Counted from the first letter of the stretch, positions 15,434 to 24,208 are shown. The stretch is DNA of 64,000 nucleotides from Brevibacillus aydinogluensis (GCF_031954365.1 NZ_JAUSVZ010000004.1), one strand, 5' to 3'. Notes: generated by a model from the letters alone, not told the origin. Numbers and translations are program-made.

Positions 15434-15491
15434 AAAAGCCGTGCCATTCCGGCCGCCAGCCAAAAGGCGGAGGAGCGAAAGCACGGCTTTT
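15434..15491. terminator. bidirectional terminator between pxpA and modC
   Basis: AAAAGCCGTGC (15434-15444) and GCACGGCTTTT (15481-15491) pair around a long GC-rich loop. T-runs on both strands serve pxpA and the convergent mod operon. Confidence 0.75.
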
Positions 15492-15532
15492 GTCGTGTCC
15501 GTCCAGCTTCACATGCCCGATCAGCTAACACC

Positions 15533-16219
15533 TCAAGAGGATTCGTGCGCGGTCCCGGCGTGGAAAGACGACTCGTTTGATCGCCTGGGACCGTGGGGCA
15601 GCACCTGGCCGTTCTGCACCACGAGGATCACGCTGCCCAACCGTTCCGCCTCCTGGAGATCGTGGGTGACCAGGAGAAACGGTATTCGCCACATCTCGTG
15701 CAGTCGGAGCAGTTCATCCTGGCACTGGCGGCGTGTATCTGCGTCCAGGGCGGACAGCGGCTCATCCAGGAGCAGGATATCCGGTTCCGTGGCCAGTGCC
15801 CGTACCAGGGCGACTCGCTGTTTTTGCCCGCCGGACAGTTGATGCGGGTATTTATCCAGCAGCCGATCAATCCCGACGGAGGCGAGCAGTTCGGCCAGCC
15901 GCAGGTTGGTCCCCTTTTTCAGTCCGTAGCGGATGTTCTGTTCCACGGTCATGTGCGGAAACAGGGCGTAGTCCTGAAAGAGATAGCCCACGTTGCGCTG
16001 CTGCGGCGGCAGGGCCTTTTTTGAATCGCTGTCAAAAAAGACGGTGTCGCCCAGCCGGATGAGGCCCGCATCGGGATTGGTCAAACCCGCCACACAATTC
16101 AACATGGTGGTTTTCCCCGCACCGGAAGGGCCAAACAGGACGACAATCTCGTCTTTTGCCGTAAACCGCGCGTGCAGGACGCCGTCAGGCAGCCGTTTTT
16201 GCATGTCGACATACAGCAT
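15533..16219 (-). CDS. modC: molybdate ABC transporter ATP-binding protein
   Basis: This 228-residue ATPase powers molybdate import by the ModAB complex. The ABC motifs are all visible: Walker A GPSGAGKTT (about 30-38), the Q-loop in LFQDYAL, the signature LSGGQKQR and Walker B ILLLDEPLSALD. It stops after the ABC core and lacks the C-terminal molybdate-binding MOP domain of E. coli ModC, so it is a short form. I chose the second ATG (16219), since GGGAGA sits at proper spacing only for it. It lies about 15 bases after modB and is the last gene of modABC. Confidence 0.9.
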   Translation of the reverse strand: MLYVDMQKRLPDGVLHARFTAKDEIVVLFGPSGAGKTTMLNCVAGLTNPDAGLIRLGDTVFFDSDSKKALPPQQRNVGYLFQDYALFPHMTVEQNIRYGLKKGTNLRLAELLASVGIDRLLDKYPHQLSGGQKQRVALVRALATEPDILLLDEPLSALDADTRRQCQDELLRLHEMWRIPFLLVTHDLQEAERLGSVILVVQNGQVLPHGPRRSNESSFHAGTAHESS

Positions 16220-16234
16220 GGTCATTCTCCCGCC

Positions 16235-16921
16235 TTATTTCGTGTTGGCAAACCGGCGGACGCTGCGTCGGCTCCACCAGTTCAACCACATGGTCGTTCC
16301 CATGCCCAGCGAGACGATCATGATCACCCAAAAGAGCGCCTTGTCCATCTGGCCGGCTTCCACGGCGAAGTAGATGGCGACGGGGATCGTATCGGTCTTG
16401 CCGGGAATGTATCCCGCCAGCATCAGCGTGGCGCCGAACTCCCCCAGACCCCGGGCAAAGGAGAGAACGAATCCGGCCAACAGCCCCGGCCAGGCGAGCG
16501 GAAAGGAAATCGTCCAGAAGACGCGCCATTCCGAAGCCCCCATCGTCCGGGCAGCGTCTTCGTACCGCCGGTCGATCCCGCTGAAGGCGGCGGCGGCACT
16601 CTGGTACATCAACGGAAACGACACGACCACGGAAGCGATTACGGCACCGGTCAGTGAAAAGACGACCTGGACTCCAAACCACTCCGTCAGCCACTTGCCG
16701 ATTATCCCGTTTTTTCCAAACAAAAGCAGGAGGCCGAATCCGACGACGGTGGGGGGCAGCACCAGCGGCAGCAGCAGAAAGGACTCCAGTACGTGCTTGC
16801 CCCAAAAGTGCCTGCGCGTCAGGAAGCGGGCGATCAGCAGACCGGCGACAAATACGATGGAGGTGGAGAGGGCCGCCACTTTCAGCGACAGCAGCAGCGG
16901 TGTCAATTCGGGATGATTCAT
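16235..16921 (-). CDS. modB: molybdate ABC transporter permease
   Basis: The 228-residue permease has five to six membrane helices and the classic EAA-loop motif region: EDAARTMGASEWRVFWTISFPLAWPG (in two blocks). It forms the membrane channel for oxyanion import with ModA outside and ModC inside. GGAGGCGGACAC precedes the ATG. It sits between modA and modC on one transcript; tungstate is an alternative substrate. Confidence 0.92.
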   Translation of the reverse strand: MNHPELTPLLLSLKVAALSTSIVFVAGLLIARFLTRRHFWGKHVLESFLLLPLVLPPTVVGFGLLLLFGKNGIIGKWLTEWFGVQVVFSLTGAVIASVVVSFPLMYQSAAAAFSGIDRRYEDAARTMGASEWRVFWTISFPLAWPGLLAGFVLSFARGLGEFGATLMLAGYIPGKTDTIPVAIYFAVEAGQMDKALFWVIMIVSLGMGTTMWLNWWSRRSVRRFANTK

Positions 16922-16945
16922 GTGTCCGCCTCCTGTTCTGTTCTC

Positions 16946-17752
16946 CTACTCGTGAAATCCGTATTGTTTAAAGATTGCCTTGCCTTTGTCACTGGTCACA
17001 AACGCAAGAAACATCCTGGCGGTGTCCGCCTGACGGGAGGCGGCAATGACGGCGGCCGGATAGTCGATCGGGTTGTGCCACTCCGGTTCGGCTGCGGCGA
17101 TCACCTTCACCTTGGGCGAAATGGCCGCATCGCTCGCGTAGACGATGCCGGCTTCGGCGTTGCCGGACTCGACATAGGTCAGCACCTGGCGCACGTCGCT
17201 GGCAAAGACCAGCTTGTCCGACAGGTTGTCCCACATCTTCAGGTGTTCGAGCGTTTCTTTGGCGTAGCGGCCGGCCGGGACGGTCGTTGGTTCGCCGACG
17301 GCGAGATGCTTGACGGCATCATCGCCCAGCTCTTCAAATGAAGAAAGCGCCAGCGGGCTGGAAGCCGACGAGATCAGTACAAGCTCGTTTTTGGCAAAGT
17401 CAACGCGCGTGTCCGTGACAATCAACTGTTTCTCTTCCAGCCTGTCCATATCCTGTTTGCTGGCGGACAAAAAGACGTCGGCGGGAGCGCCCTGCTCGAT
17501 TTGGGAGGCCAGCTTGCCGGAACTGCCAAAGTTATAGCTAATCGCCACTCCGGGATGTTCGCGTTCAAACGCAGTTTTCAGCTCATTCAACGCGTCGGTC
17601 AGGCTGGCGGCAGCCGAGACCATCAGTGTCGTTTCCGCCGGCTTGGCCGATGGCTGCTGCGGGGCGGTTTGCTGGTCTGAGGTCTGCGCACCGCACCCGG
17701 CGGCCCACATCATGCAGAGTGCCGCAAGGATGGCCGTCAGTTGTTTTTGCAT
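16946..17752 (-). CDS. modA: molybdate-binding lipoprotein
   Basis: ModA captures molybdate or tungstate outside the membrane. The 268 residues begin with a lipoprotein signal ending in WAAGC, then a low-complexity linker, then the binding protein fold with SAAASLTDAL (oxyanion-contacting serines), FGSSGKLASQIEQGAPADVFLSA in two parts and a closing FLAFVTSDKGKAIF. CAGGAGG precedes the ATG. It is the promoter-proximal gene of modABC and is divergent from the YvgK-like regulator, with a 150-base AT-rich shared region. Confidence 0.92.
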   Translation of the reverse strand: MQKQLTAILAALCMMWAAGCGAQTSDQQTAPQQPSAKPAETTLMVSAAASLTDALNELKTAFEREHPGVAISYNFGSSGKLASQIEQGAPADVFLSASKQDMDRLEEKQLIVTDTRVDFAKNELVLISSASSPLALSSFEELGDDAVKHLAVGEPTTVPAGRYAKETLEHLKMWDNLSDKLVFASDVRQVLTYVESGNAEAGIVYASDAAISPKVKVIAAAEPEWHNPIDYPAAVIAASRQADTARMFLAFVTSDKGKAIFKQYGFHE

Positions 17753-17790
17753 GATACGACCTCCTGAGTTGTGTTTCGTTATATGTAGTA

Positions 17791-17838
17791 ATAATTAGTT
17801 ATAATTAGATTATCTGAATGATTTCAATTGATCAATTG
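17791..17838. promoter_or_regulatory. operator-like elements in the modA/yvgK intergenic region
   Basis: The 150-base region between the divergent genes is very AT-rich. ATAATTAG is repeated at 17791-17798 and 17801-17808, one helical turn apart. A perfect 14-base palindrome, CAATTGATCAATTG, lies at 17825-17838. Either could bind the divergently encoded regulator. The site identity is inferred from symmetry and position only. Confidence 0.45.
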
Positions 17839-17902
17839 CAAACATGTGAATAGTAAACGAAAATGGAGAAAGACAAGTCAGCAATTGATCCGGGAGGCGG
17901 CG

Positions 17903-18868
17903 ATGAACGACGACATTTCTTACACGACTGAAGAAATTGCCAAGATGCTGCGAATCTCCAAACTGACCGTGTACGATTTGATCAAAAAAGGGGAACTGCC
18001 CGCGTACCGCGTCGGCCGGCAGATGCGGGTGGACGCGTCCGATCTGGAAGCGTACAAGGCGAGAGCAAAAGGAGTATCCGGCATGGCAGCGGCGGTTCCG
18101 AGCGCTTCGGCGCCTGTGACGCCCATGCAGCGCAGCGCCTGGCCGCAGGGAGCGCAGCACGTTCGTCAGGTTATCATCAGCGGTCAGGACGTCAGCCTTG
18201 ACATGCTGGCCAATCATCTCGAACGCAGAGGCAAAACGATGCGGCCGCTTCGCGCTTATGCGGGCAGCATCAACAGCCTGCTGGCGATGTACGCAGGTGA
18301 GGCGGATGTCGTCAGCACGCACCTGTTCGACGGCGACACCGGGGAATACAACACGCCGTATGTGCGGCGGATTTTGTGCGGATACCGCTACGTGATCGTC
18401 AATCTGCTGTCCCGCTGGGCCGGTTTTTACGTCCGGGCGGGCAACCCGAAGCAGATAGTCGACTGGACCGATTTCGGCAAACCCGGGGTGCGCATGGTGA
18501 ACCGGGAAAAAGGGTCAGGAGCACGCACCCTGATCGAAGAACAGCTCCGGCTGCACGGCATCGCCGGACGGGACGTGGCTGGATACGACAGGGAAGAGGC
18601 GAATCACCTCGCTGTGGCCGCAGCAGTAGCGAGGGGGGAAGCGGACGTCGGCGTGGGGATCGAAAAGGCTGCCCGGATCGTCGGAGTGGAGTTTTTGCCT
18701 GTAATTCGGGAGCGGTACGATCTGGTCATCCTGAAAAACGCGGAAAACGAGGAGCTGATCCAGATCGTGCGGGACATTTTGCGATCGGCATCGTTTCGCG
18801 ACGAACTGGCTGCGATCGGGGGATACGATTTGACCTACACGGGCGAGATCATGTACGAGACGTGGTAA
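17903..18868 (+). CDS. YvgK-type molybdate-responsive regulator (excisionase HTH plus PBP-like domain)
   Basis: Residues about 6-60 form an excisionase-type helix-turn-helix (YTTEEIAKMLRISKLTVYDL...YRVGRQMRV). Residues 100-320 resemble a periplasmic-binding-protein fold lacking a signal peptide (GSINSLLAMYAGEADVVSTHL; REKGSGARTLIEEQL). This domain order matches YvgK of Bacillus subtilis, which lies beside the molybdate transporter yvgL-yvgM. It probably senses cytoplasmic molybdate and controls modABC, a role inferred from context. The ATG at 17903 follows GGGAGGCGG; an earlier in-frame ATG is unsupported. Confidence 0.8.
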   Translation: MNDDISYTTEEIAKMLRISKLTVYDLIKKGELPAYRVGRQMRVDASDLEAYKARAKGVSGMAAAVPSASAPVTPMQRSAWPQGAQHVRQVIISGQDVSLDMLANHLERRGKTMRPLRAYAGSINSLLAMYAGEADVVSTHLFDGDTGEYNTPYVRRILCGYRYVIVNLLSRWAGFYVRAGNPKQIVDWTDFGKPGVRMVNREKGSGARTLIEEQLRLHGIAGRDVAGYDREEANHLAVAAAVARGEADVGVGIEKAARIVGVEFLPVIRERYDLVILKNAENEELIQIVRDILRSASFRDELAAIGGYDLTYTGEIMYETW

Positions 18869-18873
18869 TGACC

Positions 18874-18911
18874 CATAACAGCCGCAGCGAGTAAGCGCGT
18901 CCGCTGTTATG
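18874..18911 (+). other. inverted repeat after the YvgK-like gene
   Basis: CATAACAGC (18874-18882) and GCTGTTATG (18903-18911) form a 9-bp stem with a 20-base loop just past the stop codon. No T-run follows, so it is a poor intrinsic terminator. It may stabilise the mRNA end. Confidence 0.4.
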
Positions 18912-19060
18912 AATGGGGTGTCGCTGCATGCGGGCCGCTGTCATGTAGCTGTGATGTGGCAAGATTTTCTATTCAGCCCTGTCGAGATTTGCTACAATAA
19001 ATTGGATAAGCTTTGCGACGAAATAACATCGTGCTTGTCGCTTATGAGTCGGGGGCTGAC

Positions 19061-20890
19061 ATGAAACCATTGCACAAAACGAGCTTGTTGATCTGTTTGA
19101 CAATTTTGATCGTTTTCGCTTCGGTCGGGGTGATCGCCAAGTGGCCTGTGCTGGCGCCGTTTTTCATAAACAACGCGACAGTGACGGCAGGGGCGGGAGC
19201 TGATCCATTCGCCTACAATCCGCCGCTGCCCTCCTATGTGAAAGATCTGCATCCGACCTATACGATTCGTGCTGAACTGAATACGACAAAGGCGATGATT
19301 GCTGGAAGTGTCACGGTGGAGTTCGATAATCCGCGCACGCCGGATCTTCGCCTGTTCATCTACGACTATCCATGGAATCTGATGACGATCAAGGAGATTC
19401 GCGCCGGGGACAAGCCGCTTACATTCGAACGGCGCCAGGCGGTTGTCCATCTGACCAATCCGTTCGGTTCGGCGAAGCGGGGGAGCTTGACGGTCACTTT
19501 TGAGAATCCCGTTCCCCGCCGCGGCACCCGTTTTGGGGTAAAGGACGACATCTGGACGCTGACCACCTGGTATCCGATGCTGGGTGCGATGGACCAGCGC
19601 GGCAATTGGTACACTCCGCCGCAGCGGGTCAATTTCGGCGATCCGTTCGTGTACCATTACGCTGATTACGACGTGTCGTTTGTGTCGCCAAAGGGCTTTC
19701 AATGGGTGAGCTCCTGGGGAAGGGGAGAGATCAAGCCGCTGGCCGGCAACCGGCAGGAAGTGCGGTACCGCGGCAGCCGCCTGCTCAATTTTGCTTTGGT
19801 GGGCAGCCCGCGCTACCATGTGGAGACGATCACCTTTGCGCCCAATTTGACGGTAGACATCGCGTCTGTGGACAAGGGCAACATCGAGCGGATCAAAGCG
19901 ATCGCCCGGTCTGTGTTTCCGGTCTATACAGAATGGTACGGCCCGCTGCCGTATCCCCGGGTGGCGATTGCCGAGACCGGCACCGGCACGACGTATGCGA
20001 TGGAGTACGCCAACATGGCGGTGTTTAAGCGGGACATGCACCACAACAATCTGATCGAGCACTGGCTGCCGCACGAGGTGGCCCACATGTGGTGGTACAA
20101 CAGCGTCGCCACGCTGGAAGCGGTGCACGGCTGGTTGGACGAGGGGCTGGTGGAAATGAGCGTCTATCACTATCTGCAGCACCGCTACGGTTCCCAGAAG
20201 GCCGCCGCCCTCCTGTCATCGTACAGCCGCGACGCGGACAAGTTGAAGCAGCTCTATCCGTCCGGCCGATTGGGCAAGCGGCTCAACCAGTTTGCCGGTG
20301 AACAGGAGTTCCACTGGACCTGGTACTCCAAAGGGGCGCTGTTGTACGACCACCTGCGCAGACAGATCGGCGACGACGCCTACAAACAATTCCTGCAGCG
20401 CGTGCAGCGCACCTACCACGGCAGTGTTATCGGTCCGGAGCACCTCGATCAGGCGCTGGGCCAGGTGCTGAAAGGAGAAGCGCGCTACTTCGTCCCCAAT
20501 GTCCGGACGGAAAACAAGGCGCCCTTGCGTCAGGTGGAGCTGGAACCGTATGTGACGACCATCGTGAACGGGACGAGCTTTTACCCATCCGTTCCAGCGA
20601 GGGTGAAAAACGGGACGGTCTACCTCCCGCTGCGCGAAGTGGCGGAACGGATGGGGTATCGCGTCAGTTGGTTGCCGGACAAGCAGGCGACGATGGTGCA
20701 GGGCAGAGGGCATCAGGTCGTGCTCAAACAGGGCCAACGCGTTGTTGAACGGGACGGCCAGCGCGTCGATCTGGGGCAGCCGCTGCTGGAAATCGCCGAG
20801 AAGACGATGGCGCCGCTCACCTTGTTCAGTCAGGGGCTTGGCGCGCAGGTTTCCTATGACAAAGAGGCAAAGACCGTGACCTTGCAGTGA
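19061..20890 (+). CDS. M1-family metallopeptidase with C-terminal copper-amine-oxidase-N-type domain
   Basis: This 609-residue protein starts with a signal/anchor segment (about 8-30), so it acts outside the membrane. Residues 60-260 form the M1 N-terminal beta domain. The catalytic zinc site is HEVAH at 338-342 with the third ligand Glu361 in WLDEGL, exactly 18 residues later. YAMEYANMAVF replaces the usual GAMEN exopeptidase motif. Residues about 500-609 look like the copper-amine-oxidase N-terminal (stalk) domain widely used in Paenibacillaceae surface proteins. The ATG at 19061 is preceded by GGGGG; upstream in-frame starts lack support. It probably trims peptides at the cell surface. Confidence 0.85.
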   Translation: MKPLHKTSLLICLTILIVFASVGVIAKWPVLAPFFINNATVTAGAGADPFAYNPPLPSYVKDLHPTYTIRAELNTTKAMIAGSVTVEFDNPRTPDLRLFIYDYPWNLMTIKEIRAGDKPLTFERRQAVVHLTNPFGSAKRGSLTVTFENPVPRRGTRFGVKDDIWTLTTWYPMLGAMDQRGNWYTPPQRVNFGDPFVYHYADYDVSFVSPKGFQWVSSWGRGEIKPLAGNRQEVRYRGSRLLNFALVGSPRYHVETITFAPNLTVDIASVDKGNIERIKAIARSVFPVYTEWYGPLPYPRVAIAETGTGTTYAMEYANMAVFKRDMHHNNLIEHWLPHEVAHMWWYNSVATLEAVHGWLDEGLVEMSVYHYLQHRYGSQKAAALLSSYSRDADKLKQLYPSGRLGKRLNQFAGEQEFHWTWYSKGALLYDHLRRQIGDDAYKQFLQRVQRTYHGSVIGPEHLDQALGQVLKGEARYFVPNVRTENKAPLRQVELEPYVTTIVNGTSFYPSVPARVKNGTVYLPLREVAERMGYRVSWLPDKQATMVQGRGHQVVLKQGQRVVERDGQRVDLGQPLLEIAEKTMAPLTLFSQGLGAQVSYDKEAKTVTLQ

Positions 20891-20935
20891 CGTTGCGGAC
20901 AGTCATCTACGACTACGAAAGGCAGGAGACAGCCG

Positions 20936-21463
20936 ATGACATACGGAAATGTGATTTTCGTCGGATTCATGGGAACAGGGAAAACTACGGTGGGGAGCGC
21001 GCTGGCTAAGGATCTGGGCATTCCGCACCGCGATTTGGACGAGGCGATCGCAGAGCGGGAGGGATGCTCGATTCCCGAGCTGTTCGCTACAAAGGGAGAG
21101 CAGTACTTTCGGGACGCGGAAAGCGCCATGTTGCGGGAGCTGCTGCAAGAGAAGCCGCAGGTGCTGACCACCGGAGGGGGAGCGGTGCTTCGTCCGGAAA
21201 ATGTCCGGCTCATGCTGAGTGAGGGAACGGTGATCGCCTTGTCTGCAGCGGAGGAGGAACTGATCCGCCGCCTGGCAAGAGATACCGGCCGTCCGCTCAT
21301 CGCCGGCGACGTGGCGCAACGGGTGCGGAGACTGTTGGACGAGCGGAAAGGGGCGTATGATTTTGCCCCGATTCAAATCGACACAACCGGCAAGGACGTG
21401 TCCGATATCGTGGCGGAAATACGCGGAAGGATGGTTGAAAGCGGCCTGATCGGGAGAGACTAG
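20936..21463 (+). CDS. aroK: shikimate kinase
   Basis: The enzyme phosphorylates shikimate at the 3-hydroxyl, the fifth step of the chorismate pathway. The 175 residues contain the P-loop GFMGTGKTT (10-18), the shikimate-binding DLDEAI (about 34-39), FATKGEQYFRDAE with the catalytic Arg, TTGGGAV and the lid RDTGRPL. Length is normal for the family. CAGGAGACAGCC precedes the ATG. It follows the M1 peptidase by 45 bases; aroQ, of the same pathway, lies far away at 45241. Confidence 0.95.
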   Translation: MTYGNVIFVGFMGTGKTTVGSALAKDLGIPHRDLDEAIAEREGCSIPELFATKGEQYFRDAESAMLRELLQEKPQVLTTGGGAVLRPENVRLMLSEGTVIALSAAEEELIRRLARDTGRPLIAGDVAQRVRRLLDERKGAYDFAPIQIDTTGKDVSDIVAEIRGRMVESGLIGRD

Positions 21464-21529
21464 GGGAAGAAAGCGCTCCGCCTTCACGGCAAACGGCGCG
21501 GAAACGTGCGTATGAAGGAGGCACGTGTG

Positions 21530-21691
21530 ATGTCGTTTCAGGAGTATTTAAAGTACCTGACCCGCTTGTTTGTGCAGTATGTGGAGACCCCGAAGGAAGA
21601 GCGGCGGCGGCGGAAACAGCCGCGCGAGGCCTGGTCCACGCGCTGGTTCGGGGCCATCCCGATGTCAATCAAGCTGTTATGGCGCAAATAA
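21530..21691 (+). CDS. yqzE: YqzE family protein
   Basis: The 53-residue product (MSFQEYLKYLTRLFVQYVET... RWFGAIPMSIKLLWRK) matches YqzE, a small basic protein that in Bacillus subtilis lies next to the comG competence operon. It has a conserved TPKEER segment and a C-terminal amphipathic WFG...IKLL helix that may touch the membrane. Function is unknown. AAGGAGG sits eight bases before the ATG at 21530. No comG genes are adjacent here. Confidence 0.82.
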   Translation: MSFQEYLKYLTRLFVQYVETPKEERRRRKQPREAWSTRWFGAIPMSIKLLWRK

Positions 21692-21714
21692 TCCCAGCCG
21701 GATGGAGGTAGCAT

Positions 21715-21969
21715 ATGGCGAGAGTGGCAGTGGAACGTTCCCTTACCCATATCCGCAAAATGCTGCGTGACAACGGGTACGACGTGGTGGATCTGGGCAA
21801 CTGGCAAAACATGGTGGACGCCATCGTGATCACCGGCCAGGATGTCAACGTGCTGAACGACCAGAGCAAAACCATATCCGGTGCTCCGGTCATCAACGCC
21901 GCTGGCATGACTCCCCAGGAAGTGTTTCATGCGGTACACACCCGACTGTCGCCCATTGAGCATCGCTGA
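21715..21969 (+). CDS. ykuS: YkuS family protein (UPF0180)
   Basis: This 84-residue protein matches the UPF0180/YkuS family: an opening RVAVERSLTHIRKMLRDNGY, then VVDLGNWQN, IVITGQDVNVL, a TISGAPVINAAGMTPQEV stretch and no signal peptide. Family members are small soluble proteins of unknown function. GGAGGTAGCAT lies immediately before the ATG. It is 23 bases after yqzE and probably shares its transcript. Confidence 0.85.
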   Translation: MARVAVERSLTHIRKMLRDNGYDVVDLGNWQNMVDAIVITGQDVNVLNDQSKTISGAPVINAAGMTPQEVFHAVHTRLSPIEHR

Positions 21970-22053
21970 CGGTGCTGACGGGGGCAGTTCCCCAATCAGG
22001 CGTTGAAACGGACGCGGCGAGCTGATCCCATACAGCACACAGCCGCCCAGACA

Positions 22054-22094
22054 ACAAGCTCTCTGTCGGTTCATTCCGGCAGAGAGCTTGTTTT
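22054..22094. terminator. bidirectional terminator at 22054
   Basis: ACAAGCTCTCTGTCGG pairs with CCGGCAGAGAGCTTGT, with one mismatch, followed by TTTT on the plus strand. The stop codon of the convergent secreted-protein gene lies in the loop. Confidence 0.85.
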
Positions 22095-22949
22095 GTGTGC
22101 GCCGGTATCAACAGCATGAAACTGTCCCACTTTCATCGCGTATGCGTAGGGAACGAAGCGCAGCCCCTCGTCCCAGACGCCGACGTATGCCGCGCGGCCG
22201 TTCCACAGATGCAGCGACTGCACTGCAAACGGTGCCAGCACATTGGAGTGGTGGAGCGGCACAGTAAGCGTTACCGGGCCGGCGGATGTTTTTTGCCAGA
22301 GGTCTGTCCAGGTCAGCTGACGCCTGTTGGACGTGTCGGTCAGCCAGTCAATCCGGTCAAACGGGTCCTGTACTGCACCGGACAGCACGCGGGCAGCGGT
22401 GAGGCGTTCTTCCGGGCGAACCAGTTCGGCTTCAGACAGCGTGGTGATCACCGGCGGGCCGGTAACAGCGGATGCGGGGTACGTTTCGCCCGTCTTGGCG
22501 TCCACCAGTTCCCGCTGCTCTTGACGCGCGACCAGCCAGTGGGAGGCGAATCCGTCATAGACCGGTTCCGCCGCCACTGCGCGCGGGGCAAACGCGTCGT
22601 CGAACAAAATGTATTCGCCTACGCCGTATTCCAGCAGCACAAACGTCGGCTGTGTTCCGGAAGCGGGGGATTCGCCCACCACCATGTAACCCACCTGTCT
22701 GCCGTCTCGCGTGATGCTGACCAGCCACTGATGTTGGTTGGCACCGAGCGATTGAGCATCGATCCGGGCGTTTTTCCAGTCGCGGAAACTGGGATCCCGC
22801 TCGATGATCGTGTTCATCCACTGCTGAACCTGCGTGTGAAAACGCTTGTCCCAATCCGTCTCTTCGGCGTGCGTGACGGCCGGCCACGCGATCGCGAGCG
22901 CACAGAGCAGTGCGCATACGGATCGGGTCATTTTACTGGCCACAAGCAT
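22071..22949 (-). CDS. unknown secreted protein
   Basis: I do not recognise this 292-residue protein. It starts with a clear signal peptide (about 7-28, ending AVTHAEE) and then has repeated beta-strand-like segments such as QHQWLVSITRDGRQVGYMVVGE and PTFVLLEYGVGEYILF. No cysteines, catalytic triads or anchoring motifs were seen in the mature part, so it is probably an exported structural or binding protein. The ATG at 22949 follows AAAGGTGGTGC. It stands alone between the convergent ykuS and yqhG on the same strand. Confidence 0.65.
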   Translation of the reverse strand: MLVASKMTRSVCALLCALAIAWPAVTHAEETDWDKRFHTQVQQWMNTIIERDPSFRDWKNARIDAQSLGANQHQWLVSITRDGRQVGYMVVGESPASGTQPTFVLLEYGVGEYILFDDAFAPRAVAAEPVYDGFASHWLVARQEQRELVDAKTGETYPASAVTGPPVITTLSEAELVRPEERLTAARVLSGAVQDPFDRIDWLTDTSNRRQLTWTDLWQKTSAGPVTLTVPLHHSNVLAPFAVQSLHLWNGRAAYVGVWDEGLRFVPYAYAMKVGQFHAVDTGAHKTSSLPE

Positions 22950-23053
22950 GCACCACCTTTTGTACAAGGCTTCTTGGTACCTATTGTAACCAGGTTGACG
23001 AAAAAGATTTGTTGCTATCTGTCTCTTTGCGATCGTTTTTTCTCGCACTTCTT

Positions 23054-24208
23054 TTACAGAATTCGCCTGTTTTTGGCGGGAGGCGCGGACTGGAGGTAAA
23101 ACAGCCCGCCATTGATAAACTGCACCTCGATGCGAGGCTCGTACTGCCAGCGCAGTTCGTCCATGCGCCGCTGCTTTTCCTCTTCCGGCGTGCTGCTGCG
23201 CCACTCTGTCTGGTCGATCTCTTCGCGCGGCGTTTCGGGTATGCCGTTGGCACGCAAAAAGTCCAGGATGCGGCCGCCGCTGCTCTGCGGCTCCTCCCGG
23301 GCTGCAGACGGTTCGGTCGCAGGTTGGACGGTGGGCGGTGCAATATGGACAGGGGGAGCCGGGACAGATTGGTTCACCTGAGCAGCTTCTGTCGCCGTCT
23401 TCGCCAGAACGTCCGGCAAAGAGACAGCATGTGCTTCACTGCCGCCGCTTTTCCCGCTGTCCGAGGATTCGTCACCATCCGCCGCGCCGCTGTCGCGCTC
23501 GCGGCTTTCCGCTTCACGGGAGACCAACTCGGCATAGTACGCTTCCAGAATCTGCAACTCTTCATTGAGCCGCTGCCGCGCTTCCTCTGCCCAGCGTCCG
23601 TCCTCTGCGTCCAGCAGGCGGCGGGTCTCCCGTTCGGCAATGGCGGCGGCCTCTGTCAGAGAGAGGCGTCTTTCCAGCGTGTAGCAGTAATCCGGGATGG
23701 ACGGGGCGAGCGACAGCTGCTGCAGAAACGGGTAAAAGTCGGTTACGATCTGGGGCTGGTGCAGGTTGATCCCGAAATGGAGCAGCATGTCCCGCTTTTT
23801 GTCGCAAATAAAGGAGACTTTCCAGTTCAATCCCAGCCAGGGAACGAGCGGGGTGGTGCGCCGGCCGCCCGTTCGGGGGGATGCGGTTTGTTCGTACATG
23901 CAGACGAAACTTCCGTGCTTGCGGGCGGATTGAAAGATCTGCTGCAGACGGCCTGCGCCGAGATGGAGGTGCTCCGCTCGCAGTCCCTCCGGCTTCCGCT
24001 CGCTGTCAAAGTAAAACGTGAGCACCATGGGCTGGTAGGGTAGATTCATTTTCTCCACCCAGGTCCAGTAAAACGGTCTATTGCCGATATCTTTGTCCAC
24101 CTCGACCGGCAGCTTTACGGTCAGGTAGTCGGGATGCGTCTCCATAATATGGGCGGAAAAGGCGGCCAGGTAGCGCTCTGTAAATCGGCGTATCTGCTCT
24201 TGCTGCAT
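23054..24208 (-). CDS. yqhG: YqhG family protein
   Basis: YqhG is a conserved Bacilli protein of unknown function always paired with the SNF2 ATPase YqhH upstream of gcvT; both features hold here. The first ~250 of the 384 residues carry the family's conserved part (RFTERYLAAF, DYLTVKLPVEVDKDI, NRPFYWTWVEKMN, LTFYFDSE, QIFQSARKHGSFVCMYEQ). The following ~100 residues are low-complexity, rich in Glu, Ser, Pro and Ala. The C-terminus (WRYEPRIEVQFINGGLFYLQ) resumes a folded pattern. The ATG at 24208 follows GGGAGGGAAACGATGC. Confidence 0.85.
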   Translation of the reverse strand: MQQEQIRRFTERYLAAFSAHIMETHPDYLTVKLPVEVDKDIGNRPFYWTWVEKMNLPYQPMVLTFYFDSERKPEGLRAEHLHLGAGRLQQIFQSARKHGSFVCMYEQTASPRTGGRRTTPLVPWLGLNWKVSFICDKKRDMLLHFGINLHQPQIVTDFYPFLQQLSLAPSIPDYCYTLERRLSLTEAAAIAERETRRLLDAEDGRWAEEARQRLNEELQILEAYYAELVSREAESRERDSGAADGDESSDSGKSGGSEAHAVSLPDVLAKTATEAAQVNQSVPAPPVHIAPPTVQPATEPSAAREEPQSSGGRILDFLRANGIPETPREEIDQTEWRSSTPEEEKQRRMDELRWQYEPRIEVQFINGGLFYLQSAPPAKNRRIL

